NCBI RefSeq assembly: GCF_019392195.1
Contig: NZ_JAHXKI010000004.1
Coordinates: 1-64,000 of the forward strand
Direction of reading: 5' to 3'
Origin: Marinobacter sp. F4206
GTDB lineage: Bacteria; Pseudomonadota; Gammaproteobacteria; Pseudomonadales; Oleiphilaceae
DNA length: 64,000 bases
Shown: piece after piece, positions 6,706 through 15,003 of the stretch
Layout: each line of letters starts with the position of its first letter
Numbering within the stretch: position 1 is the stretch's first letter
Translations under genes and position numbers: made by a program
The notes under the pieces: generated by a model
Told to the model about the DNA's origin: nothing
Seen by the model: only the letters and a program-made list of their open reading frames with translations
The model's database searches: none

Positions 6706-7041
6706 ATGTCGTATCCCCCGTGTCCAAAATGCAATTCCGAGTATGTCTATGAAGATCAACCAAACCTTGTTTGCCCCGAGTGTGGTCACGAGTGGAATCC
6801 ATCGGAGGTAACGGCCGAAGACACCTTCGTTGTCAGGGATGCCAACGGCACGGTTCTGGAAGCAGGCGATCAGGTAACCCTGATTAAGGACCTCAAGGTG
6901 AAAGGCAGCTCGCAAGTGCTCAAGATTGGGACCAAGACCGCCATAAGACGAATCGTGGAAGGAAAGGATCATGAGCTCGACTGCAAACTTCCCGGAGTGG
7001 GCGAAATGATGGTGACCGCCAAGTTCGTCAAGAAGGTGTAG
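6706..7041 (+). CDS. yjdM: YjdM/PhnA-family zinc-ribbon protein
   Basis: 111 residues, the normal length of YjdM (formerly called PhnA). Residues 1-33 form a zinc ribbon with two Cys-x2-Cys pairs (CPKC and CPEC), followed by the conserved C-terminal beta domain with [23 protein letters not shown]-like and [15 protein letters not shown] segments (VRDANG about residue 44). Despite the old name it is not the phosphonoacetate hydrolase of Pseudomonas; the biological role of this family is not settled. AACGATC precedes the ATG, with no strong Shine-Dalgarno. Confidence 0.93.
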   Translation: MSYPPCPKCNSEYVYEDQPNLVCPECGHEWNPSEVTAEDTFVVRDANGTVLEAGDQVTLIKDLKVKGSSQVLKIGTKTAIRRIVEGKDHELDCKLPGVGEMMVTAKFVKKV

Positions 7042-7044
7042 TTC

Positions 7045-7422
7045 GTGCCAGCGCCATCCACCGTGCCGGAAAATTCCTATCTTGGCGCCTACCAATCTGA
7101 CGGCGCTTTCACCGATTGCTACACGATGACGGTGCCGTGAGCCGTCAACTTGTCGGAGCTGGTGGAGGCCTTTTACACAACGCGGCTTTTCAAAGTCGAG
7201 CTCTGGTTGTTGTCGAAGACATTGGGATTTCCATCGACTGACGACCAGGCCCGGCAACTTGCACGTGACGAAACCCGCAACTTTTCGGCATGGGTCGTCG
7301 AGCACCGGTCAGACAGTAAGTTTGGTCTGGCGTTTCATGCGCTTGGTGGCTTGCATCGTCTCTATTCCAAGCTCTTGCTGGCCTCTTTCCTCAGATGGCC
7401 TCAGGGTGAACAGGGGCATTAA
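7045..7422 (+). pseudogene. Broken DUF2867-like gene
   Basis: From the GTG at 7045 the frame reads VPAPSTVPENSYLGAY...FTDCYTM and then meets TGA at 7138-7140; the same frame continues without shift as AVNLSELVEAFYTTRLFKVE and ends LHRLYSKLLLAS..., the expected C-terminal pattern. Compared with what I recall of full-length relatives, the middle between WVVEHR (about 7303) and FHALGGLHRLYS (about 7338) is far too short, so the gene seems to carry both a nonsense codon and an internal deletion. The 3' end overlaps the convergent gene on the other strand by 32 bases. The family name is from memory and uncertain; the disruption is seen directly. Confidence 0.6.
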
Positions 7423-7843
7423 CCGCGTCGCTGAGAGCCAGGTTGGCTCCTCGTCCCACTCGATAGTGACCATAAACCAGGCCCAGACTGATCAGTGCAG
7501 GCAAGGTCACCCCCGCAAAGTCCACCAGCAGGTATTCAGGCCCGCACAGGCCCACGGCGACTTCCAGGACATGGAAGATCGCGTGGCCGACCAGCCAGGT
7601 GGTGGGTAGCGCCCACAGCAGCAGCCGATGCTGGCTGTTGCGGGCACCATAAGCGAAAGCCACGCCCATCAGCAGGTACTGGATGCCAATGTCCCGCACA
7701 AAGTGCTGATTGAACGATCCCCGAACCGGTACGCCAGGCACGGTCCAATACCAGGCTTCGGGCGCCACCAGCATGAACACGCCGTTGGCGAACAGGGCCA
7801 GCCCGATGATGAACGCTGTTACGGTAATCAGTTGTTTAGCCAT
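7391..7843 (-). CDS. Small integral membrane protein
   Basis: 150 residues with four hydrophobic segments (about 5-27, 48-68, 75-95 and 108-130) and the motif FVRDIGIQYLLMGVAF, seen in small uncharacterised membrane proteins. The start MAKQLIT at 7843 is chosen because it overlaps the end of the upstream AhpD-like gene by 8 bases (ATGGCTAA), a layout that suggests translational coupling; a longer reading from 7897 would give a Pro/Arg-rich N-terminus. No function is assigned. Confidence 0.8.
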   Translation of the reverse strand: MAKQLITVTAFIIGLALFANGVFMLVAPEAWYWTVPGVPVRGSFNQHFVRDIGIQYLLMGVAFAYGARNSQHRLLLWALPTTWLVGHAIFHVLEVAVGLCGPEYLLVDFAGVTLPALISLGLVYGHYRVGRGANLALSDAVNAPVHPEAI

Positions 7844-8393
7844 GTTTCGCCTCCGCTGAGCGGGTGGGGACCAGGGTGTGGTCGTTGACCTGGACACGGC
7901 TGCAGGCGTGTCCGTACCCGAGGGTGTATTTCAGTGCCGGGTAGACCCGGGACGAACTGATGCTATAGGCGATGGAGATCAGGCCTTTGCTGCCCCACAG
8001 GGCGCGGATCTGCTCCCGCAACTCGTCCGCTTCCGGGTTATGGGCCAGCACCAGCTCGGTAAAGCGAGCCACCAGGGCGGTGCTTTCCGGCAGGCTGTCC
8101 AGATCCATGTCCACCATGGCACGAACCCGATCCGGGCTCACCTTTGCTTCCAGCGCCATGTTGACCACCAGTTGCGTGCAGGGGCCGCAATCGTCCCAGA
8201 TGATCGCCCTTACCCTGGCGGCAAACAGGGGTTCCGCAGGGACTTTCGCTGAATGGACCGCCATCATCTGAAAGCCCAGGTATTTCAGGAACGCTGGTAG
8301 GTCGGTCTGCAGGATCTCCTGCAAGTAGCGAACGTCATAGTCGTATCGCCGGTGCATGGCCATCAGCATCTTGTTCAAGAGATATCGAATCAT
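7836..8393 (-). CDS. AhpD-like / carboxymuconolactone decarboxylase-like protein
   Basis: 185 residues, all-helical. WDDCGPCTQLVVNMA (about residues 69-83) contains a Cys-x2-Cys followed by a helix, the redox-site arrangement of AhpD-type proteins, where the pair reduces peroxidase partners. The usual downstream conserved His is not obvious in this sequence, so the activity is inferred by resemblance. It lies upstream of, and overlaps, the small membrane protein gene, and both are likely co-transcribed. Confidence 0.72.
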   Translation of the reverse strand: MIRYLLNKMLMAMHRRYDYDVRYLQEILQTDLPAFLKYLGFQMMAVHSAKVPAEPLFAARVRAIIWDDCGPCTQLVVNMALEAKVSPDRVRAMVDMDLDSLPESTALVARFTELVLAHNPEADELREQIRALWGSKGLISIAYSISSSRVYPALKYTLGYGHACSRVQVNDHTLVPTRSAEAKHG

Positions 8394-8461
8394 GTTGCTA
8401 CCTTCTGTGACGTAGGGGTTGATGTAAGTAATGACGAATCAGGGTGTCGGGTTGTGACCGA

Positions 8462-9634
8462 CTATTGCGACAGCGATACGGCGCTTACCGGAGCGTCCTG
8501 GGCCTGAACGGGCCGTAACAGCAGCACAAAGCTCATGAAGAAAATGCCTGCACAGCTGTAGAGCATGACCGAAAAGCTGTCGCGCTCGAGCAGGCTGGCG
8601 GCGAGCAGGGGACCGGACGCCAGTCCGACGTAGGCGGTGAGGCCGGCCATGGCCGAGAGTCGCCCGGTGCGGTCCATGTCTGCGGTAACCGCGAGCAGGA
8701 ACGATTGCACCGCGGGCCATGCGAAGAACAGCAGGGCCATCGCCGCCACATAGAGGACGGTGTGCTGGGCGTAGTCCAGCAGAACGACGGCAACCATCGA
8801 CATGGCCAGACCGGTGGTCACCCAGAACAGGCGGCCAAAGCGCTTGCCACTGATCACCGGCAGCATGGCGCCCAACAGCCCCAGCAAGCCGGTCGCGGCG
8901 ATGTACTGGCTGACCGGTTCGGCCGCCATGCCCGCATCACGGCCGATCAGCCCCACGTAGGCCCAGATCCCGCTGGCCGCCACCTGATAGCCGAGGATGG
9001 CCAGCAGCAGGAGCGTCGTGTTGGCAGGCAAGGGGGTGGATGGTTCGGCTGGACGGCTACCGAGCCGCAGGGTGGGCAGGAACGGAAGGAAAATCAGGCT
9101 CAGGGCAGCCAGGGTAGCCATCACGTAGAACACGGCGTGGGGGCCAAGGACGGTTTCCAGTCCCGGCAGCAGATAGATAACCACGGAGCCCAGGCTGAAC
9201 TGGACGAACATCAACAGGCCGAATGCCCGGTCGGGGTCGTTCAATCGCGCCAGCACCGCAAGCCCAATGCCGACACAGAGCCCGCCCAGCACGCCGGCGC
9301 TAAAGCGCCAGCCGAGCAGCAACGGGTAGGGCTCCACCCAGGCGGTGGCCAGGTCAACCATGGCCAGTAGGGTCAGGAAGATCAGCATGGCGTATTGCCA
9401 TTGCACCCGGCGTATCAGGGCAATCGCAATGGCACTGCCCAGCAAGCCGCCGTAACCGTTGAGCGCAACGATCTGCCCGGCCTGGGCGTCACTGAATCCG
9501 ATGTTTCCCGCGAGCGCGTTAACGACTCCGGGCAGGAAGTTGATGTAGGCAAGGCCTGCCATGGCAACAAACGCCAGAAGGCAATAGGCCAGGGTGCCGG
9601 TGGTGGCTATGGGATTTGGATCATGGTGTTTCAA
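8462..9634 (-). CDS. MFS transporter
   Basis: 390 residues with about 12 hydrophobic segments in two halves joined by a polar stretch around residues 195-210 (LRLGSRPAEPSTPLP). The RRVQW loop between helices 2 and 3 and the PDRAFGLLMFVQ region are typical of the major facilitator superfamily; the closest general type is the YbfB/CynX-like group of small-molecule permeases. The substrate is unknown. It is divergent from the LysR regulator gene at 9762, 127 bases away, a common arrangement for a regulated transporter. Confidence 0.85.
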   Translation of the reverse strand: MKHHDPNPIATTGTLAYCLLAFVAMAGLAYINFLPGVVNALAGNIGFSDAQAGQIVALNGYGGLLGSAIAIALIRRVQWQYAMLIFLTLLAMVDLATAWVEPYPLLLGWRFSAGVLGGLCVGIGLAVLARLNDPDRAFGLLMFVQFSLGSVVIYLLPGLETVLGPHAVFYVMATLAALSLIFLPFLPTLRLGSRPAEPSTPLPANTTLLLLAILGYQVAASGIWAYVGLIGRDAGMAAEPVSQYIAATGLLGLLGAMLPVISGKRFGRLFWVTTGLAMSMVAVVLLDYAQHTVLYVAAMALLFFAWPAVQSFLLAVTADMDRTGRLSAMAGLTAYVGLASGPLLAASLLERDSFSVMLYSCAGIFFMSFVLLLRPVQAQDAPVSAVSLSQ

Positions 9635-9761
9635 CGGTTTTCCCCAGACATGTGCGTGGTTGGTTAACGAATTCTAGGCACCTGAAAATTCGGGAAAATC
9701 GGCCTGTCATCCCAAACAGTCGTGAATATTGTTCATGATTCTTTGTTGCTATACTGGGCTG

Positions 9762-10721
9762 ATGGACAAGTTACGGTCACTGGAAATCTTTATCGCCACC
9801 TGTGATGGCGGCAGTTTCGCGGCGGCAGCCAGGTTGTGTGGCAGCGACCCGTCCACCGTCAGCAAGGCCATTGGGCGCCTGGAGGCCCAGTTGGGGCTGA
9901 CGCTCTTCCAGCGTTCAACCCGGCAACTGCGGATTACCACCGCCGGTGAGCGTTACGCCAACACCGTACGCAAGATGATGCAGGACCTCTCCAGTTGTGA
10001 AGCGGAGCTCAAGCAGATCAACCGCTCACCCAGCGGCACTCTGCGCATCAGTTCCGCCGTCTGCTACGGCCACCTCTATCTGCGCCCCTTGTTGCGGGCG
10101 TTTTGCCTTCAGTATCCGGACATCCGTCTGGAGCTCGAAATTAATGACCTGCATGTGGATATCATCGACAACGACATCGATGTGGCACTGCGAACCGGCT
10201 ATGTAAAGGACAGCCGTCTGGTGGCCCGACGCCTCAGCCCGATGGATTTCCTGGTCTGCGCGTCGCCCCGGTATCTGGAGGAGTACGGCACGCCCCGTCG
10301 TCGCGAAGACTTTCACTCGCACCCCTGGATTGGTTTTCGCATCAAGGAAACCCAGCAGCTACAGCCGATCTTCCTGCCCGACGAGTCAGGGGAGTATCAG
10401 CCCTATGAGCTGGAGCGCCGCTATCTCACGGATGATGGTGAAGCCATGGCGTACATGTGCGTCGACGGTCTCGGCTTTGCCCAGTTGCCTCACTTCCTCG
10501 CCAAGGAAGGACTGGACTGTGGTGCCCTGGTGTCGCTATACCCCTATTTCCGCCCCCCGGATCCGGGCAGCGGTGTCTTCGCTATTTACCCCAAACGTGA
10601 TTACCTGCCCGCCAAGGTTCGGGTGTTCATCGATTTTCTGAACGACGCACTGGCTGCCCGGGGCGAAAGTGCCAACCATACGTGGGCGGAAACCTGGGCG
10701 CCGGTTGCTCATCGCGATTGA
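9762..10721 (+). CDS. LysR-family transcriptional regulator
   Basis: 319 residues. The N-terminal winged helix-turn-helix (DKLRSLEIFIATCDGG at residue 2, then SDPSTVSKAIGRLEAQLG) is followed by the periplasmic-binding-protein-like effector domain (from about residue 90, GTLRISSAV). ATG 9762 gives the usual LysR N-terminus; an upstream ATG at 9729 adds 11 residues not typical of the family. It probably controls the divergent MFS gene, by analogy with other LysR/target pairs; no effector can be deduced. Confidence 0.9.
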   Translation: MDKLRSLEIFIATCDGGSFAAAARLCGSDPSTVSKAIGRLEAQLGLTLFQRSTRQLRITTAGERYANTVRKMMQDLSSCEAELKQINRSPSGTLRISSAVCYGHLYLRPLLRAFCLQYPDIRLELEINDLHVDIIDNDIDVALRTGYVKDSRLVARRLSPMDFLVCASPRYLEEYGTPRRREDFHSHPWIGFRIKETQQLQPIFLPDESGEYQPYELERRYLTDDGEAMAYMCVDGLGFAQLPHFLAKEGLDCGALVSLYPYFRPPDPGSGVFAIYPKRDYLPAKVRVFIDFLNDALAARGESANHTWAETWAPVAHRD

Positions 10722-11003
10722 CGAGAGCGCCATGCGTCGACGGCTCGGGGCGGAAACCGATCAGTATTGTCGGCGAGTGCGGCAGTCTGTCTGGTTTGTT
10801 CAGTACGATTGCGAGAGCACAACATGGACGCCAGATGATTCCATAGCGAAGTGCTTGCTGACTGGCTACGCTGTTGTTTTATAAAGTGATCATTGGTGCG
10901 TTGTTGCTGTGAGATTGCGTAGTCATGATGCAGTCAGCGGTGTGCAATGATGCAGCGGGCCACCTAATTGCTGTTAGGCACCAACAATCAATTTGGACAG
11001 ACA
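10722..11003. other. Intergenic region with a possible attC right end
   Basis: No convincing gene is seen here. Near the end, CTGTTAGGC at 10971-10979 matches the integron R' core (GTTRRRY) 25 bases before the next cassette-like gene, but no matching left half or hairpin can be recognised upstream, so any attC has decayed beyond confident detection. Confidence 0.35.
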
Positions 11004-11228
11004 ATGAAAAAACAAGCTATCCCATTTCAGACCATTGACTGGGCAAGTGTTCCGAGGACCGAGCACAAAGGTGAAGTTACCAACGAATTGAAGGATGGCT
11101 CGAGATCGGTATTGCGGGAAGGGATGTCGTACATCGTATCGGACGATTTGAGCTCCCACCGCTCAAACACTGAAAACGGAGCTCATCTACTTATTATCGA
11201 TGGTGATTTTTTGCGTACAAATGCCTGA
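11004..11228 (+). CDS. DHCW-type cupin protein lacking its central segment
   Basis: 74 residues. The N-terminus (IPFQTIDWASVPRTEHKGE) matches the start of DHCW-motif cupin-fold proteins and the C-terminal part (ELKDGSR...LREGMSYIVSDD...HRSNTENGAHLLIIDGD) matches their end, but the roughly 40 residues in between, including the Asp-His-Cys-Trp motif that names the family, are absent. The two halves are joined in frame at KGE/VTNEL, as if by deletion between short GGTGAA-like repeats. The protein is probably a non-functional or altered cupin. It is followed by an attC, so it is an integron cassette gene. Confidence 0.7.
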   Translation: MKKQAIPFQTIDWASVPRTEHKGEVTNELKDGSRSVLREGMSYIVSDDLSSHRSNTENGAHLLIIDGDFLRTNA

Positions 11229-11292
11229 CAATCGCAGGCACTGGTACAAGTTTTTCGCTGCGCTGCAAACTTGCCCGTGCTGCGGGCGTTAT
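11223..11292 (+). repeat. Integron attC site outside the main array
   Basis: About 70 bp ending CTGCGGGCGTTATG. The arms GCACTGGTACAAGTTT and AAACTTGCCCGTGC pair around a TTCG-rich loop. The left core is CTGACAA instead of CTAACAA. It separates two small + strand genes in the same way as in the array at 1-6 kb. Confidence 0.75.
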
Positions 11293-11308
11293 GTGAGAAG
11301 GAGGTAAG

Positions 11309-11617
11309 GTGATTCGAGTAGTTTACCGTTGGAAAGTAAAGGAAGACGACTTTGCGAACTTCCAAGAGGTGTGGAGCCGCACCACGAATCATATACATGA
11401 GACTGTGGCGGGAGCGTTGGGAAGTTTTATGCTTCGCAGCCCAGAAGATCCGACTGAAATTCTGACAGTGGCAAAGTGGGATTCAGTAGAGAACTGGAAG
11501 GCCTTCTGGGTGGCGGATAATCCGTCCGAGATGAAGGGAATGCGGGAGATAGGTGAGCGGATTTCCGTGACCGTATACGATGAAGTGGACGACTTTACGC
11601 GGAGTCACGAGGAGTAG
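11309..11617 (+). CDS. Antibiotic-biosynthesis-monooxygenase (ABM) fold protein
   Basis: 102 residues, one dimeric alpha/beta-barrel domain. It begins with the ABM-type strand MIRVVYRWKVKEDDFANFQ and has the conserved SPEDPTEILTVAKWDSVENWKAFW segment in the centre (about residues 45-70 in outline; WDS then W). Members are small heme-degrading, quinol-oxidising or unknown enzymes; the substrate cannot be deduced. The GTG start at 11309 is supported by AGAAGGAGG 5-6 bases upstream, directly after attC. A cassette gene. Confidence 0.82.
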   Translation: MIRVVYRWKVKEDDFANFQEVWSRTTNHIHETVAGALGSFMLRSPEDPTEILTVAKWDSVENWKAFWVADNPSEMKGMREIGERISVTVYDEVDDFTRSHEE

Positions 11618-11641
11618 CTCGACGGAATCGTTCACGTGCCA

Positions 11642-11710
11642 CATAACCAGTGGCTGTTGTCGGACGCACCTTCGCTGGCGCTTCGGTGCGCCGCAAAGCC
11701 AAGGCGATAT
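11642..11710 (+). repeat. Degenerate attC site
   Basis: CATAACCAGTGGCTGTTG at the left and CAAAGCCAAGGCGATAT at the right flank a strong hairpin (GGACGCACC / GGTGCGCC). The right core reads GGCGATAT rather than GGCGTTAT, and the left core is TAACCAG. It lies between the ABM gene and a truncated acetyltransferase. Confidence 0.6.
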
Positions 11711-11732
11711 ATCTTTCCAAAGAAGGAGCAAT

Positions 11733-11858
11733 ATGCGAATACGGCGTTGTGCGGCAGAGGAAATTGAGCAAGCTGCTCTTATTTTTTGTCGGGCTTATGC
11801 TGCTGAGCCATGCAACGAATTCTGGGAACCAAGCGGTGCTTCCCGCTTAGCTCGGTAG
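11733..11858 (+). pseudogene. N-terminal fragment of a GNAT acetyltransferase
   Basis: 41 codons reading MRIRRCAAEEIEQAALIFC then RAYAAEPCNEFWEP before a stop at 11856-11858. This resembles the first helix-turn-helix of GNAT acetyltransferases (charged start, AAEPWNExW), but the acetyl-CoA-binding motifs are absent. AGAAGGA precedes the ATG, as for a cassette gene. It is best read as a truncated cassette gene at the border of the remnant. Confidence 0.55.
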
Positions 11859-11873
11859 GGAAAAAGGAGAGAG

Positions 11874-11906
11874 TTTGCCAGGCAGAGCAGTGCTCCACCT
11901 GGCAAA
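11874..11906 (-). terminator. Hairpin terminator downstream of the NhaC-type gene
   Basis: TTTGCCAGG (11874-11882) and CCTGGCAAA (11898-11906) form a 9-bp stem with a further AGCA/TGCT pairing inside. On the minus strand the hairpin is followed shortly by a T-rich stretch (AAAAA at 11861-11865 on the plus strand). It lies just past the stop of the gene at 11918. Confidence 0.6.
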
Positions 11907-11917
11907 AGGGCTAGTGA

Positions 11918-13444
11918 TCAGGAGACTGCGTAGCCAAGGACAATCAGAGAGATAAACGCCAGTGCCGCGCCGATCAGGGCGTACGGGATCTGGGTCAGGG
12001 CGTGCTGCATCGGGGTACAGCCGGAACCGGTAGACGACAGAACCGTTGAGTCACTGAAGAAGCAGGCATGGCTACCGAACGCAGAGGCCGAAAGCAGGGC
12101 GCCTACGGTCAGCGGCATGGAGACATCCATCGCTACCGCCATCGGAATTACGATGGGCAGGGATACCACGAACACACCCCAGCTTGAACCGGTGGCAAAT
12201 ACCACAGCAGCCATGGTGACGAACACCAGCGCCGGCATCAGTTCCGGAGACAGGTATGGGGTAATGGTTTCGATGATGTAGGTGGTCATGCCCAGCTGGT
12301 CGTTGATTTCCTTGATCATGAAGCCGGCGGCAACCACGGCGATCGGATGCAGCATCACCTTGAAACCATCCAGCATGGCATCGGCCAGCTGACCGAAGCT
12401 CATCAGTCGCTGCCAGAAGTACAGCACCATGGTGAAACCGGAAGCCACCAGTGCACCCAGAAGCAGGTCAATCTCGTAGTAGATGCTGGCTGAAACCAGT
12501 ACCGCCATCGGCAGGATGAAGTTCATCATGCCAACCATGACCGGCGGGCGCTTAACGTGCGAGGTGTCAAAGCCAATGGACTCTACGCCATCCGGAACCG
12601 GCTGGCCTTTTTGGGCCCGCAGTTCCGCCTGTTTCATGGCGCCCAGGTCTTTGAGCTTGCCGGATGCAACCAGCAGCACCACAATCAGCGCGGCCCAGCC
12701 ATACGCCATGTAAGGGATGGACTCGATGTAGAGGGACATGCCCTGGCCTTCAGCAACCGCTCCATTTTCCTCAAGCAGGGCACCGAAGTACACAGCCCAG
12801 GTGGACAGCGGAACAAGGATACAAACCGGGGCCGCCGTAGAATCCACCAGAAACGCCAGCTTCTCGCGGGAAATGCCAAAGCGGTCGGTCAGATTCTTCA
12901 TGGAAGCGGACACCGCCAGGGAGTTCAGGTAGTCATCAATGAACACCGCCAGGCCGAGGAAGGAGGTCGTCAGCATGGTGCCACGCTTGGTTTTCACCCG
13001 CCTGGCCAGGAACTCACCAAAACTGAGGACACTGCCGCCACGCTCCAGGATGTTGATCAAACCGCCCATCATGCCGCAAACCAGCACAATCCAGGCGATG
13101 GTCTCGTTCTGAACCACGCCCATGGACAGGTCGCCAAGGCTGGTGATCAGGGTGGTCGGCTCAAGCAGGAGCAGGCCGGCAATGATGCCGGCAAAAATTG
13201 ATTCGAGCGGCTTTTTGGTCTTGATCGCGACCAACACGATCAACAAAGAAGGCAACAGGCTTACAAACCCATAGGATTGCCCATCGGTATACTGCGAGGA
13301 GAGGTAAGCAAACCCTGCCATGATGGCGCCGTATACGGCAATGGAGAAAAGAGGGCCCCGTTCTCTGGTTTCCCGAGCCTGGTCTTCCATAGAAGGGTAG
13401 TCACCCATTGTTTGCGAAGTGTCATGTGTCATTATCGTACCCAT
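11918..13444 (-). CDS. NhaC-family Na+/H+ antiporter-type transporter
   Basis: 508 residues with about 11-12 hydrophobic segments after a polar N-terminus of 30 residues. FIDDYLNSLAVSASMKNLTD and DSTAAPVCILVPLSTWA are the conserved blocks of NhaC/YheL-type antiporters, and ATGSSWGVF plus GSHACFFSDSTVLSSTG occupy the matching C-terminal half. Many members of this family exchange organic ions rather than Na+/H+. Its place at the end of a polyamine catabolic locus suggests import of putrescine, GABA or a related amine, an inference from context. A second in-frame ATG lies 4 codons downstream. Confidence 0.87.
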   Translation of the reverse strand: MGTIMTHDTSQTMGDYPSMEDQARETRERGPLFSIAVYGAIMAGFAYLSSQYTDGQSYGFVSLLPSLLIVLVAIKTKKPLESIFAGIIAGLLLLEPTTLITSLGDLSMGVVQNETIAWIVLVCGMMGGLINILERGGSVLSFGEFLARRVKTKRGTMLTTSFLGLAVFIDDYLNSLAVSASMKNLTDRFGISREKLAFLVDSTAAPVCILVPLSTWAVYFGALLEENGAVAEGQGMSLYIESIPYMAYGWAALIVVLLVASGKLKDLGAMKQAELRAQKGQPVPDGVESIGFDTSHVKRPPVMVGMMNFILPMAVLVSASIYYEIDLLLGALVASGFTMVLYFWQRLMSFGQLADAMLDGFKVMLHPIAVVAAGFMIKEINDQLGMTTYIIETITPYLSPELMPALVFVTMAAVVFATGSSWGVFVVSLPIVIPMAVAMDVSMPLTVGALLSASAFGSHACFFSDSTVLSSTGSGCTPMQHALTQIPYALIGAALAFISLIVLGYAVS

Positions 13445-13544
13445 CGTCTACTTTTTTTTGGAATTGCGGCGATTTCTCGCCGCGGTAACTACAGGTCATT
13501 GTTGTGCAGCAGGCTCTTTGCGGCCTGTCTCTTACTTAACTTGC

Positions 13545-14828
13545 TTAAACACCAAGCTGGTCGCGCAGGTTGTAGTACCAGGCGCCCATGGCCGTGAAAG
13601 GAATCCGGAACAGTCGGCCGCCAGGGAAGCTGGGCTGGGGCAGGCTGGAGAACACGTCGAAGCGCTCGGCCTGGCCGCGCATCGCGTCACTGATCACCTT
13701 TCCTGCCAGGTGCGAGCAGGTCACGCCGTGGCCGCTGTAGCCCTGGGCGTAGTAGACATTGCTACCAATGCGTCCGAACTGCGGCAGGCGCATCAGGGTA
13801 AGCAGGAAGTTGCCAGTCCAGGCGAAATCCACCTTGGTGCCCTTAAGTTCCGGGAAGGTCTTGAGCATGTTGGGAACAATTAGGGATTCGATCTTGGAGG
13901 GCTCACGGGCGCCGTAGGTCACGCCGCCACCGTAGATCAGGCGACCGTCGCCAGACAGGCGATAGTAATCCAGCAGGTAGTTGCAGTCTTCCACACAGTT
14001 GTCTTTCGGCAATAGGCGCTTTTGAACGTCTTCAGAAAGCGGCTCCGTGGCAATAACCTGAGTACCACACGGAATGGCCTTGGATTCCAGCTTCGGCAAC
14101 AGGCCGTTCAGGTAGGCATTGCCAGCAACCAGCACGAAATCTGCGGTAACGCTCCCGTGTTCGGTCTTCACGACCGCCATGGCGCCTTCTTCTATACTGA
14201 TTGCAGGACTGCCTTCGTAGATGGTGCCACCGAGGGATTCGAGGGCGGCAGCCTCGCCGAGCACGAGATTCAGCGGGTGGAAGTGACCGCCGGTGTGATC
14301 AATAAGAGCGCCGGTGTAGCGATCGGAACCGATGTGTTCCATCGTCTTGTTGCTGTCCAGCAACTCCAGGCCCTGATGGCCATGGGCTTCCCAGAGCGCT
14401 TTCTTCTCTTGCAGTTCATTGAACTGGCGGCGATTGCAGGCCGCGAAAATGCCGCCTTCCTTGAGGTCGCACTGGATGTTGTAATCGCGAACGAAGCGCC
14501 GCAGGATTCGGCCACCTTCAAACGCCATCTGCCCCATATGCTTGCCAACCTCGTCACCGTAATGCTGTTCGATAAAGTCGATATCACGGCTGTAGCTGTT
14601 AACGATCTGGCCACCGTTGCGGCCAGACGCACCAAAGCCGATCCGGCTTGCTTCCAGCACGGTGACTTTGTAGCCAGCCTCAGCGAGGTGCAGGGCAGTC
14701 GACATGCCGGTATAGCCTGCACCAATAATGCAGACGTCGGATTTGATGTGTTCCTTCAGGGCAGGACGCAACTGCTTATCATTGGCAGATGCCGCGTAAT
14801 AGGAAGAAGTGTGTGTCGTTATAGGCAC
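13545..14828 (-). CDS. puuB: Gamma-glutamylputrescine oxidoreductase
   Basis: 427 residues, FAD-dependent DAO-family fold. The dinucleotide-binding motif is DVCIIGAGYTGMSTALHLAE (about residues 31-50), followed by GFGASGRNGGQIV, the PuuB/OrdL signature. The enzyme oxidises gamma-glutamylputrescine to the gamma-glutamyl aminoaldehyde with release of ammonia and H2O2. It starts with GTG at 14828 (GGGAG 9 bases upstream). The gene has its own promoter region: a terminator at 14955-14990 separates it from gabT and a perfect 7-bp dyad lies 76 bases upstream. The NhaC-type gene follows after 100 bases. Confidence 0.92.
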   Translation of the reverse strand: MPITTHTSSYYAASANDKQLRPALKEHIKSDVCIIGAGYTGMSTALHLAEAGYKVTVLEASRIGFGASGRNGGQIVNSYSRDIDFIEQHYGDEVGKHMGQMAFEGGRILRRFVRDYNIQCDLKEGGIFAACNRRQFNELQEKKALWEAHGHQGLELLDSNKTMEHIGSDRYTGALIDHTGGHFHPLNLVLGEAAALESLGGTIYEGSPAISIEEGAMAVVKTEHGSVTADFVLVAGNAYLNGLLPKLESKAIPCGTQVIATEPLSEDVQKRLLPKDNCVEDCNYLLDYYRLSGDGRLIYGGGVTYGAREPSKIESLIVPNMLKTFPELKGTKVDFAWTGNFLLTLMRLPQFGRIGSNVYYAQGYSGHGVTCSHLAGKVISDAMRGQAERFDVFSSLPQPSFPGGRLFRIPFTAMGAWYYNLRDQLGV

Positions 14829-14903
14829 GAGGTCGCTCCCGAAGTCGCTTGAGTTAGAGGTCTTACAATGCCTCTAACGGTACGAGATCCGTGGAAACGC
14901 CTA

Positions 14904-14921
14904 TATACCCCCCAGGGTATA
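14904..14921. promoter_or_regulatory. Putative operator upstream of puuB
   Basis: TATACCCCCCAGGGTATA is a perfect inverted repeat of 7 bp (TATACCC/GGGTATA) with a 4-bp spacer. Near-identical 18-mers lie at 18860, 22886 and 22935, each 65-94 bases upstream of another polyamine gene, so it is probably the binding site of a shared regulator. Confidence 0.75.
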
Positions 14922-14954
14922 TTTTGGGACGGAAGGTCAAAAATCGGTTCCGGA

Positions 14955-14990
14955 AACAAGAACGCCACCCCGTAGGGTGGCGTTCTTGTT
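14955..14990 (-). terminator. Hairpin terminator downstream of gabT
   Basis: A perfect 16-bp stem, AACAAGAACGCCACCC with GGGTGGCGTTCTTGTT, around a CGTA loop. It begins 14 bases past the gabT stop on the minus strand. The run of T after the stem is short, so it may act bidirectionally or be less than fully efficient. Confidence 0.8.
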
Positions 14991-15003
14991 AGCCCGAGGC
15001 TGT

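Noticed and set aside
10669-10884. 71-codon frame after the LysR gene
   Set aside because: It overlaps the LysR 3' end, lacks a ribosome-binding site and resembles no family; Arg-rich shadow sequence.
12557-13201. 214-codon frame on the plus strand inside the NhaC-type gene
   Set aside because: Antisense to a clear membrane-protein gene; composition is His/Gln/Arg-rich, as expected of a shadow frame.
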